NCBI GenBank assembly: GCA_030447005.1
Contig: JAUJME010000027.1
Span: 1-12,869 of the forward strand
DNA from: Solirubrobacteraceae bacterium
Lineage (GTDB): Bacteria > Actinomycetota > Thermoleophilia > Solirubrobacterales > Solirubrobacteraceae
Direction of reading: 5' to 3'
DNA length: 12,869 nt
Under the pieces are notes generated by a model that did not search any database, was not told the origin of the DNA, and worked only from the letters and a program-made list of their open reading frames with translations. The position numbers were made by a program, and so were the translations under genes. Positions 1-6,036 of the stretch are shown one piece after another. Positions within the stretch are counted from its first letter, which is position 1, and each line of letters begins with the position of its first letter.

Positions 1-417
1 CGCGAGTCGTCCTTCCGCAACTTCGCGGAGCTCTGCATCACGCGCCAGATCATCACCGCGGTCAAGACGGCGACCCGCAACAAGCACACGCCGCTCAACG
101 GGTACGTCTCCTTCTCCTCCTCGCCGGCGGGCGCGGCGGAGGGCGAGGCGACCCTCGACGAGGTCCTCTCGGGCTCGCCGACCCACGACCCGGTCAACCA
201 GGTCATCTCCTCCGAGGAGCTGCGCTCGCTCGTCGCGCACATGTCGACGTCGCTGTCGGACCTCGAGTCGCGCGTCCTCTCGCTCTACCTCGACGGCCAC
301 TCCTACACCGACGTGGGCGACAAGCTCGGCTGCGACTGCAAGACGGTCGACAACGCGCTCCAGCGCGTCAAGCGCAAGGTCGGCTCGCACATCAACTCGC
401 GCGCCGTCCTGCTGTAA
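1..417 (+). CDS. sigH: SigH-like RNA polymerase sigma factor (3' part, 5' truncated by window edge)
   Basis: The frame is open from base 1 and ends at TAA; 138 residues are visible. The first residues read ESSFRNFAELCITRQIITA, which closely matches the end of sigma region 2 (2.3-2.4, the -10-recognition helix) of Bacillus sporulation sigma-H. The C-terminal part contains SDLESRVLSLYLDGHSY and KTVDNALQRVKRK, the region 4.1/4.2 helix-turn-helix that contacts the -35 element. The inter-region linker (about residues 37-75) carries a Ser/Ala/Gly-rich stretch, longer in small residues than I recall for the Bacillus protein. Regions 1.2 to 2.3 lie outside the window. In Bacillus this sigma directs early stationary-phase genes. 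In an actinobacterium the regulon is unknown and sporulation should not be assumed. A small membrane-protein gene follows 8 bp downstream and is probably co-transcribed. Confidence 0.9.
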   Translation, partial: RESSFRNFAELCITRQIITAVKTATRNKHTPLNGYVSFSSSPAGAAEGEATLDEVLSGSPTHDPVNQVISSEELRSLVAHMSTSLSDLESRVLSLYLDGHSYTDVGDKLGCDCKTVDNALQRVKRKVGSHINSRAVLL

Positions 418-425
418 TCGCGGCC

Positions 426-806
426 ATGTCGGCCGGTGAGATCGTCCTGCTGGTGGTGATCGCCCTCATCGTGGCGCTCGCGGTGGGCGGCATGATCGCC
501 CAGCGGCGGCGGCTGGCCCGCAACCGCCCCGTCTTCGAGAGCTCGCTCGAGGAGGTCAACCACGACCTCGCGGTCGCCCGCGCGAAGGACCGCGGCTGGG
601 AGGCTCAGACGCTCGACGCCGCCGCGCGCGACGCCTACGCCCGCGAGCGCGGAGGCGCGCCGGCCGAGCTCACGCTCGTGCGGATCGTCGACCGCCCCGG
701 CACCGACGCGGACAAGGCGATCTTCCGCGCCGAGTCCGGCGGCCGGCGCGAGGAGCTCACGCTCGGGCGCCAGGACGGCGCCTGGGTCCTGGAATCGCTC
801 GGGTGA
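426..806 (+). CDS. Small single-pass membrane protein, unknown function
   Basis: This is a 126-residue protein with ATG start and TGA stop. Residues 6-26 form one strongly hydrophobic helix (IVLLVVIALIVALAVGGMIA) followed by QRRRLAR. By the positive-inside rule this predicts a short outside N-terminus and a cytoplasmic C-terminal domain. The soluble part (about 35-126) is charged. Its end, from ELTLVRIVDR to DGAWVLESLG, looks like a small beta-rich module. I do not recognise the family. The gene begins 8 bp after the sigH stop with no Shine-Dalgarno motif, so it is probably translated from the sigma-factor transcript by coupling; a role linked to that sigma factor is only a guess. Its stop codon lies inside the first copy of a 41-bp tandem repeat, so the repeat reaches into the coding end. 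Confidence 0.75.
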   Translation: MSAGEIVLLVVIALIVALAVGGMIAQRRRLARNRPVFESSLEEVNHDLAVARAKDRGWEAQTLDAAARDAYARERGGAPAELTLVRIVDRPGTDADKAIFRAESGGRREELTLGRQDGAWVLESLG

Positions 807-885
807 CGTCGCCCAGAGGACGAGCGAAGCGAAGTCCGGCCGGGTGACGTCGCCCAGAGGACGAGCGAAGCGAAGTCCGGCCGGG
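800..885. repeat. 41-bp perfect tandem direct repeat, two copies plus 4 bases
   Basis: Bases 800-840 and 841-881 are identical over 41 bp, and the next four bases (CGGG, 882-885) begin a third copy. Each unit holds a near-palindrome, GGGTGACGTCGCCC (one G-T pair in an otherwise complementary arm), then GGAC and GTCC flanking a 12-base AGCGAAGCGAA-type core, then GGCCGG. The first unit contains the TGA stop of the upstream membrane-protein gene. The second ends about 26 bp before the HNH gene start. It could be a terminator-like or REP-like intergenic element, or a recent slippage duplication. No other copy is seen in this window. Confidence 0.9.
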
Positions 886-907
886 CGAAACCATTCACAC
901 TGAGGGC

Positions 908-1279
908 GTGCCCGAGCCCGCCCTGCACCGCCGCGAGCGCCTGCGCGACAGCCTGCGCCGCGACGGCGAGGAGTGCGTGTGGTGCCGTCGGCCGCTGCCC
1001 CACGGGCACCGCGACCTCTCGATCGAGCACGTCGTCCCGCGGCTGAAGGGCGGCCCGGCCTGGGCGGAGAACGAGGTGGCCGCCTGCCGCGCGTGCAACC
1101 GCGCCCGCGGCCACACCGCGCCGGCCGCCTGGCTCGAGGCGTGCGAGGCCCGCGGCCTCGAGCCCAACCGCGCGGCGATCGAGGCCAGCCTGCGCCGGCT
1201 CGACGACGCGATCGCCCGCCGCGGCGGCCAGCGCCGCGCGCGGCCCTACTTGGCCGGTCAGCTTCGAAGGCTCAGCTGA
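908..1279 (+). CDS. HNH endonuclease family protein
   Basis: This is a 123-residue protein with GTG start. The HNH beta-beta-alpha-metal fold is well marked: a CVWC zinc knuckle at 23-26, the EHVVPRLKGG strand with the likely catalytic His41, Asn55 in the ENEVAACRACN segment, and the second CxxC knuckle at 60-63 followed by N64. The order CxxC, H, N, CxxC is that of small stand-alone HNH proteins (McrA/phage-like nucleases) that cut DNA with a divalent metal. The C-terminal half (70-123) is Arg/Ala-rich helix of unknown role. The GTG was chosen because it leaves a short basic leader before the zinc knuckle; a weak CACACT hexamer lies 6 bases upstream. No methyltransferase or restriction partner is adjacent, so the physiological target is unknown. 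The stop overlaps the greA stop on the other strand by 8 bp. Confidence 0.85.
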   Translation: MPEPALHRRERLRDSLRRDGEECVWCRRPLPHGHRDLSIEHVVPRLKGGPAWAENEVAACRACNRARGHTAPAAWLEACEARGLEPNRAAIEASLRRLDDAIARRGGQRRARPYLAGQLRRLS

Positions 1280-1745
1280 CCGACACGATGAGCAGCTCCC
1301 GAGGCCCGCGCGGGAGCTGGGCGACCGCCGGCTCGCCGGCCCGGCGCCCCAGCAGCGCGACCGCCACCGGGGACTCCATCGAGAGCTTGCCCTCGGCCGG
1401 CGACGCCTCGGTGGAGGAGACGAGCACGTAGGTCGAGCGCTTCCCCGTCCCGGCGTCCTCGACCTCGACCGTCGAGCCGAACGCGACGACGTCGCCGCCG
1501 CCGGCCGACTCGACCACCTGCGCGGAGAGCACGCGCTCGCGCAGCACCGCGATCCGCGTCTCGAGGTGGGCCTGGGTCTCCTTGGCGTGGTGGTACTCGG
1601 CGTTCTCCTTGAGGTCGCCGTAGTCGCGCGCCGTCTTGATCTGCTCGGCGACCCGCTCGCGGCCGGGGCCTTCGAGCTCGGCCAGCTCGGCCTGGAGCGC
1701 GGCGAGCCCCTCGGCGGTCATCAGGTTCGAGCGCTCCGTGCTCAT
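1272..1745 (-). CDS. greA: GreA-family transcription elongation factor
   Basis: This is a 157-residue protein, the usual GreA length. The N-terminal coiled coil (about 10-78) carries the family signature DYGDLKENAEYHHAKE at 41-56. The acidic residues at its tip (D41, D44, E47) enter the RNA polymerase secondary channel and stimulate cleavage of backtracked RNA. The C-terminal FKBP-like domain (about 85-157) has the family pattern SPVAVALLGRRAGE and ends with a short beta-strand. The ATG at 1745 is chosen because it overlaps the LOG-family stop as ATGA, giving a normal-length protein; longer readings extend into the LOG gene in another frame. It is the second gene of a two-gene operon and is probably translationally coupled. 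If a second Gre factor exists elsewhere in the genome, this could be a paralogue rather than the main GreA. Confidence 0.9.
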   Translation of the reverse strand: MSTERSNLMTAEGLAALQAELAELEGPGRERVAEQIKTARDYGDLKENAEYHHAKETQAHLETRIAVLRERVLSAQVVESAGGGDVVAFGSTVEVEDAGTGKRSTYVLVSSTEASPAEGKLSMESPVAVALLGRRAGEPAVAQLPRGPRELLIVSVS

Positions 1746-2464
1746 GCCGCCTCCGCCTCGGTCCGCGGCCGGCGGTGGTCGGCCGCGCGGCAGATCTCGA
1801 GCACGGCGCCGAGGTCGTCGGTGACGTCGATGCGCTCGATGTCCTCGGGCGAGATCTTGCCGTCGGCGAGCATGCGCTCGCGCAGCCAGTCGACCATCCC
1901 GCCCCAGTACTCCGTCCCCACCAGGACGACCGGGAAGTGGCGGATCTTCTCCGTCTGGCGCAGCGTCAGCGCCTCGAAGAGCTCGTCGAGCGTCCCGAAC
2001 CCGCCGGGGAAGACCACGAACGCGCTCGCGTAGCGGACGAACATGACCTTGCGCGTGAAGAAGAAGTGGAACTCGAGCGGCAGGCGCACCCATTCGTTGA
2101 GCCCCTGCTCCATCGGCAGCTCGATCCCGAGCCCGATCGAGTGCGCGCCGGCGTCGACCGCGCCGCGGTTGCCGGCCTCCATGATCCCCGGCCCGCCGCC
2201 GGTGATGATCGAGAAGCCGTCCTCGCCGAGCCGGCGGGCGAGCTCGCGGGCCGCCGCGTACTCCGGGTGGTCCTCCGGCGTGCGCGCCGAGCCGAAGATC
2301 GACACCGCCTTGCCGACGTGCGCGAGGGCGCGGAAGCCGGTGCGCAGCTCCTCGGCGACGCGGGCGATGCGCGCCTCGTCGTCGAGCCGGGAGATGATGG
2401 CCGTGGTCTCGGCCTCGAGGAGCTCTTCGTCGGAGGACGTCGGCGGGCGGGGCTTCGGGGTCAT
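1742..2464 (-). CDS. LOG-family (TIGR00730) nucleotide phosphoribohydrolase-like protein
   Basis: This is a 240-residue protein with a Rossmann-like lysine-decarboxylase-like fold. Diagnostic motifs are GGGPGIMEA at 89-97 and PGGFGTLDE at 153-161, the nucleotide-binding and catalytic signature of LOG (Lonely Guy) proteins. R138/K139 and E161 match the conserved positions. Characterised LOG enzymes hydrolyse cytokinin riboside 5'-monophosphates, or AMP, to free base and ribose phosphate; bacterial substrates are often unproven, so old 'lysine decarboxylase' labels should be avoided. The N-terminal 45 residues are charged and helical, as in the longer actinobacterial members. The ATG at 2464 follows a TAGGCT hexamer by 10 bases, fitting a leaderless or near-leaderless mRNA. 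The gene diverges from a TetR regulator with a shared promoter and is coupled to greA by an ATGA overlap. Confidence 0.88.
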   Translation of the reverse strand: MTPKPRPPTSSDEELLEAETTAIISRLDDEARIARVAEELRTGFRALAHVGKAVSIFGSARTPEDHPEYAAARELARRLGEDGFSIITGGGPGIMEAGNRGAVDAGAHSIGLGIELPMEQGLNEWVRLPLEFHFFFTRKVMFVRYASAFVVFPGGFGTLDELFEALTLRQTEKIRHFPVVLVGTEYWGGMVDWLRERMLADGKISPEDIERIDVTDDLGAVLEICRAADHRRPRTEAEAA

Positions 2465-2474
2465 GAGGGCGGAC

Positions 2475-2484
2475 AGCCTACGCT
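2475..2484. promoter_or_regulatory. Overlapping divergent -10 elements (LOG gene / tetR)
   Basis: The bases AGCCTACGCT contain TACGCT on the plus strand (2479-2484), 9 bases before the TetR ATG, and TAGGCT on the minus strand (2475-2480), 10 bases before the LOG ATG. The two hexamers share the central TA, so two polymerases could not occupy both at once. No convincing -35 boxes are visible. The whole intergenic gap is 29 bp. A TetR operator here would block both directions; this is inferred from layout only. Confidence 0.5.
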
Positions 2485-2493
2485 CTGGAGTCG

Positions 2494-3102
2494 ATGCCGC
2501 CCGCCTTCAGCCGCCTCGGCGTCGACGAGCGCCGCCGCCGCCTCCTCGAGCTGGGGACCGAGCTCTTCACCCGCAACGCCTACGACGAGCTCTCCATGGC
2601 GGCCATCGCTCGGCGCGCCGGCATCTCGAAGGCGCTGCTGTACCACTACTTCCCGAGCAAGCAGGCGTACTTCCGGGCGACGCTCGCCGAGAAGGCGCAG
2701 GAGCTCGCGGCGGTCACCGAGCCCGACCCCCGGCTCTCGCCCGCCGAGCAGCTGCGCGCGAGCCTCGACGCGTTCCTGGCCTGGGTCGAGGCCAACGGCG
2801 AGGGCTACGCGAAGTTCACGCGCTCGGCCGGCGCGGTCCCCGAGCTGCGCGAGCTGATGGAGCAGGTCCGGGCGGCCACGTCCGCGCGCATCCTCGCCGC
2901 GCTCGTCCCCGCCGGCGAGCCGCCGCCGCGGCTGCGAGCGGCCGTCTCGGGCTGGCTCTGGTACATGGACGGGGTCTGCGCCGACTGGCTGGCCCGGCGA
3001 GACCTCGACCGCGCGGCGGTGCGCGACCTGCTGCTCGGGACGCTGGGCGGCGCGGTGCGGGCGGCCGGCGACCCCCAGGCGGCCGCGCGGCTCAGCCCGT
3101 GA
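2494..3102 (+). CDS. TetR/AcrR-family transcriptional regulator
   Basis: This is a 202-residue protein. The N-terminal DNA-binding domain (about 10-60) shows the TetR helix-turn-helix: LELGTELFTRNAYDELSM, then IARRAGISKALLYHYFPSK at 38-56 with the family's YHYF recognition-helix end. The C-terminal ligand/dimer domain (about 65-200) is helical with several Trp (W98, W154, W156, W165) that may line a hydrophobic pocket. The ligand is unknown. Such proteins usually repress their own gene and a divergent neighbour, here the LOG/greA operon 29 bp away. The ATG at 2494 gives the expected short arm before helix 1. A GGAG lies only 3 bases upstream, too close for a normal ribosome site, so leaderless initiation is plausible. 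The 3' end overlaps the phosphatase gene on the opposite strand by 11 bp. Confidence 0.9.
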   Translation: MPPAFSRLGVDERRRRLLELGTELFTRNAYDELSMAAIARRAGISKALLYHYFPSKQAYFRATLAEKAQELAAVTEPDPRLSPAEQLRASLDAFLAWVEANGEGYAKFTRSAGAVPELRELMEQVRAATSARILAALVPAGEPPPRLRAAVSGWLWYMDGVCADWLARRDLDRAAVRDLLLGTLGGAVRAAGDPQAAARLSP

Positions 3103-5149
3103 CGCGCAGGACCATGATCGCCCGGTCGTCCTTGGGGCGATCGGGCTGGTGGCGGCGCACCGCGTCGTCGACCGCCTGGGCGATCCCCTCGGCGCTCGCC
3201 TCGCGCGCCGCCTCGAGCGTCGCGCGCAGCCGGTCCTCGCCGAAGCGCTCGCCGTCCCCGCGCGCGTCGGTGATGCCGTCCGTGTAGAAGACGAGCGTGT
3301 CGCCCGGGTCGAGGTCGAGCGAGACCTGCTCGAGCGTCAGGCCGGGGACGAAGCCCAGGAGCGTCCCCGGGACCTCGATCTCGCGGACGGGCTCGCCGGG
3401 GCGCAGCAGGAGCGGGTAGGTGTGGCCGCCCGAGGCCAGGCAGGCGGTGAAGCGCCCGCCGGACAGGGGGGAGAGCGTCGCGCAGCCGACGGTGCAGTAG
3501 GAGCCCGCGCCGAGCTGCCGCCGCATCGCCTCGTTGAGGAAGGCGAGGACGTCCGCGGGCGACTCCTCGCGCATGGCGATCGCGCGGATGGTGTGGCGGG
3601 CGAGGCCGGTGAGCACCGCCGCTGCGGTGCCCTTGCCGCAGACGTCGCCGATGGCGAGGACCCAGCGGTCCTCCGCCACGTCGAAGAGGTCGTAGAAGTC
3701 GCCGCCGACCTCGCCGCCGTCGGAGATCGAGTGGTAGCGGACGGCGACGTCGATGCCGGGCACCTCGGCGATCCGCTCGGGCAGGAGCCCCTGCTGGAGG
3801 GTCTGGGCGACGTAGGTGCGCTCCTCGTACAGCCGCGCCCGCTCGAGCGCCTGGGCGCACTGGCGACCGAGGGCGAGCAGGAAGCCGCGCTCGCCGGCGC
3901 TGAAGGTGTGGGGCGTCGCATAGGAGAGGCCGAGCGCGCCGAGCGCCTGGCCGTGGAAGACGAGCGGTACCGCGGCGATCGCCTCGTAGCGGCGCACCGA
4001 CCGCTCGACGGTGGGATAGCGCCGAGCGGCCTCCTCGCCGCTCTCGAGCAGGATGATCGCGCCGGTGCGGACCGCGTCGGCCAGCGGCACGCGATCCTCG
4101 ACGTCGAAGGTCGCCCAGCCGTCGATGAGCTCGTCCTCGTAGCCCGAGGTGCTGCGGACGTTGAGGTGGTCGCCGTCGCGGAGGGTGACCACGGCGGCCG
4201 CCGCGCCGCCGGCGTCGAGCGAGTGCTCGACCACCAGGCGGGCGACCTCGTCGGTCGAGATGGCGGCCGACAGGGCGGCGGTGACCCGCTGCAGCCGGGC
4301 GATGCGCCCGGCGGCGAGCTCCGCCTCCCGGCGGGCCTCGCGCTCGCGGGCGAGCAGGATCTCGCGGTCGCGCTCGGCCGCGTGGCGCTCCGTCAGGTCC
4401 ATGAAGAAGGCGATGCAGCGGAACGGGTCCTTGGTGAGCGTCGCCGCGCCGCAGGCGACCGGCACACGCACGCCGTCGGGCCGGACGAACTCCTTCTCGT
4501 AGGTCTCCACCCGCCCGCGTCCGCGGAGGTCCTCGAGCGCCAGCTCGTCGACGCGGGCGTACTCCGGCGGCGTCATGCTGCGCCAGCTCACGCGGCCCGC
4601 CTCGAGGTCCGCCCGGGTGCAGTCGACCATCGTCAGGAACGCGTCGTTGGCCTCGAGCATCCGCTCGGAGTCCGCGACGCAGACGCCGAAGATGTTGGAG
4701 TCCGCGAGCGTCCGGAAGCGCAGCTCGCTCGACTCGGCCGCCTCCACGGCGCCGACCTGGGCGGTCACGTCGACCGCGTGGACGAGGACGCCCTCGACCG
4801 CCCCGTCGGGCGTCCGCAGCGGCACGTAGGCGAAGTCGTAGAAGACCTCCTCGCCGGCCGGCCCCCGGCCGGCGGCGCCCTGGCCGTAGAACGGCTCGCC
4901 GGAGGTGTAGACCCGGGCCAGCAGGTCGACGAGGTGCCGGTTGTCGGGCTCGTCGAAGACCTCGGCGACGGGCCGCCCGACCATCGGCCGGTCGCCGCCG
5001 AGCCGGCGGTAGTGCGGGTTGGCGAACTCGATGATCAGGTCGGGGCCCCGGATCACCGCGACGACCGCCGGGATCTGCTCGAGGATCTCGACGAACCGCC
5101 GGGAATCGCCTTCCAGAGCGGCGAGCAGCGCGGTGGCGGGGTCGCTCAC
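3092..5149 (-). CDS. PAS-PAS-GAF-SpoIIE multisensor PP2C-type serine phosphatase
   Basis: This is a 685-residue soluble protein. In order it has PAS 1 (about 20-130, EQIPAVVAVI to VHAVDVTAQ), PAS 2 (about 143-255, SNIFGVCVADSERMLEAND to FFMDLTER), a charged coiled-coil linker (about 255-290), a GAF domain (about 293-440) and a C-terminal SpoIIE/RsbU phosphatase domain (about 450-684). The metal-binding aspartates of PP2C are in place: VGGDFYD (D484), GDVCGKG (D502), FYTDG (D624) and DDRAIM (D675). Proteins of this type dephosphorylate phospho-serine STAS anti-anti-sigma factors and so release alternative sigma factors. No membrane segment, kinase or STAS partner is nearby, so the partner must be elsewhere. 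The GTG at 5149 lies 7 bases after TAGGGT, typical of a leaderless start; another in-frame GTG at 5158 overlaps that hexamer. Longer upstream readings are out of character. Confidence 0.92.
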   Translation of the reverse strand: MSDPATALLAALEGDSRRFVEILEQIPAVVAVIRGPDLIIEFANPHYRRLGGDRPMVGRPVAEVFDEPDNRHLVDLLARVYTSGEPFYGQGAAGRGPAGEEVFYDFAYVPLRTPDGAVEGVLVHAVDVTAQVGAVEAAESSELRFRTLADSNIFGVCVADSERMLEANDAFLTMVDCTRADLEAGRVSWRSMTPPEYARVDELALEDLRGRGRVETYEKEFVRPDGVRVPVACGAATLTKDPFRCIAFFMDLTERHAAERDREILLAREREARREAELAAGRIARLQRVTAALSAAISTDEVARLVVEHSLDAGGAAAAVVTLRDGDHLNVRSTSGYEDELIDGWATFDVEDRVPLADAVRTGAIILLESGEEAARRYPTVERSVRRYEAIAAVPLVFHGQALGALGLSYATPHTFSAGERGFLLALGRQCAQALERARLYEERTYVAQTLQQGLLPERIAEVPGIDVAVRYHSISDGGEVGGDFYDLFDVAEDRWVLAIGDVCGKGTAAAVLTGLARHTIRAIAMREESPADVLAFLNEAMRRQLGAGSYCTVGCATLSPLSGGRFTACLASGGHTYPLLLRPGEPVREIEVPGTLLGFVPGLTLEQVSLDLDPGDTLVFYTDGITDARGDGERFGEDRLRATLEAAREASAEGIAQAVDDAVRRHQPDRPKDDRAIMVLRVTG

Positions 5150-5156
5150 GCCTTGC

Positions 5157-5166
5157 ACCCTATCTT
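5157..5166. promoter_or_regulatory. Overlapping divergent -10 elements (phosphatase / SDR)
   Basis: The bases ACCCTATCTT read TAGGGT on the minus strand (5157-5162), 7 bases before the phosphatase GTG, and TATCTT on the plus strand (5161-5166) toward the SDR gene. The layout matches that at 2475-2484: opposite hexamers sharing a TA. The plus-strand transcript would have a leader of about 50 bases carrying a strong ribosome site, unlike the minus-strand one. Confidence 0.45.
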
Positions 5167-5213
5167 GGGCGCGCGTGCCACGATGCGCATGCGCGCGCGA
5201 GGGGCGGGGCAGC

Positions 5214-5218
5214 GGAGG
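5214..5218 (+). promoter_or_regulatory. Shine-Dalgarno site of the SDR gene
   Basis: GGAGG lies 4 bases before the ATG at 5223. It is the clearest ribosome-binding site in the window. It fixes the SDR start over the earlier ATGs at 5183 and 5189, which are in another frame. Confidence 0.7.
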
Positions 5219-5222
5219 GGCG

Positions 5223-6029
5223 ATGCCCCTTCCCGATCCCTCCCCGGACACCACCGTCGTGGTCACCGGCGCCTCCGGCGGGATCGGCGAGGCGCTCGCC
5301 CGCGAGCTGGCGGGCCGCGGCCACAACGTCACCCTCGTCGCCCGCCGGCGCGAGCGCCTGCGCGACCTGGCCGCCGAGCTCGAGCGCGACCACGGGGTGG
5401 CGGTCGCGATCCACGCCGCCGACCTCGCCAAGCCCGGCCCGCGCGCCAAGGCGATCGCGGCGGTCCGCGCCGACGGGCGCGTGGTCGTCGGCCTCTGCAA
5501 CAACGCAGGGGTCGGGCGCTTCGGCGCGTTCCACGAGGAGGAGCCCGAGCGGCTCAACGCCCTCGTGGCGCTCAACGTCAACGCCCTGCACGAGCTGACG
5601 CTCGCCTTCCTGCCCGGCATGGTCGCCCGCGGTGAGGGTGCCGTCCTCAACGTCGCGTCGATCCTCGGCCACGGCCCGATCCCCAACAACGCGTCCTACT
5701 CGGCGTCGAAGGCGTTCGTGCTCACGCTGAGCGAGGCGATCCACACGGAGCTCTTCGGGACGGGCGTGTCGTGCACCGCCTTCTCGCCGGGCCCCGTGCG
5801 CACCGACGCGATCGAGGCCTCGGGCGTCGACGCCGTGATGCCCTCGCCGCCGGGGATGCTGTGGGGCGACGCGGAGGACATCGCGTGCGAGGGCGTCGAC
5901 GCGATGGAGGAGGGCCGGCGCACCGCAATCCCCGGCCTCGCCAACCAGCTCTTCGCCGCCGGCAGCCGCTACCTGCCGCGTACGGTGACGCTGCCGCTGG
6001 CGCTGGTCGCCCGCAGACTGAGTCTCTAG
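5223..6029 (+). CDS. Short-chain dehydrogenase/reductase (classical SDR)
   Basis: This is a 268-residue protein, normal for classical SDRs. The cofactor-binding Rossmann motif TGASGGIG is at 15-22. A basic RRR follows beta-strand 2 at 41-43, favouring NADP(H). The structural NNAG is at 93-96. The catalytic set is N120, S146, Y159 and K163 (YSASK), with the PG motif at 189-190. The C-terminal region (about 235-268) is hydrophobic and basic, ending LALVARRLSL. With the nearby phrase PNNASYSASKAFV this resembles the DltE/YqjQ-like SDR group, whose members act on lipid or other hydrophobic carbonyls. The substrate cannot be read from sequence. The start is fixed by GGAGG 4 bases upstream. The gene diverges from the phosphatase and stops 7 bp before the convergent FKBP gene. 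Confidence 0.9.
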   Translation: MPLPDPSPDTTVVVTGASGGIGEALARELAGRGHNVTLVARRRERLRDLAAELERDHGVAVAIHAADLAKPGPRAKAIAAVRADGRVVVGLCNNAGVGRFGAFHEEEPERLNALVALNVNALHELTLAFLPGMVARGEGAVLNVASILGHGPIPNNASYSASKAFVLTLSEAIHTELFGTGVSCTAFSPGPVRTDAIEASGVDAVMPSPPGMLWGDAEDIACEGVDAMEEGRRTAIPGLANQLFAAGSRYLPRTVTLPLALVARRLSL

Positions 6030-6036
6030 TCGAGCG

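Noticed and set aside
1746..2093. Extended greA reading from 2093
   Set aside because: The added residues are Arg/Ala-rich and out of frame with the LOG gene, which clearly occupies this stretch. ATG 1745 gives the standard 157-residue GreA.
908..2464. HNH, LOG and neighbours as a defence or restriction island
   Set aside because: No methyltransferase, helicase, toxin-antitoxin or other defence component is present, and base composition matches the surrounding chromosome.
5150..5158. GTG at 5158 as the phosphatase start
   Set aside because: It is in frame but lies within the TAGGGT hexamer; GTG 5149 has the leaderless spacing and needs only three fewer residues. It cannot be fully excluded.
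3149..5635. Long plus-strand open frame of 828 codons
   Set aside because: It is antisense to the phosphatase, whose PAS, GAF and SpoIIE motifs are unambiguous. Its product is Arg/Ala/Gly/Asp-rich with no motif, as expected for a shadow frame in very GC-rich DNA.
6015..6025. AGACTGAGTCT palindrome at the SDR 3' end as a terminator
   Set aside because: The arms are 5 bp with a single-base centre, so no hairpin can form, and no T-run follows.
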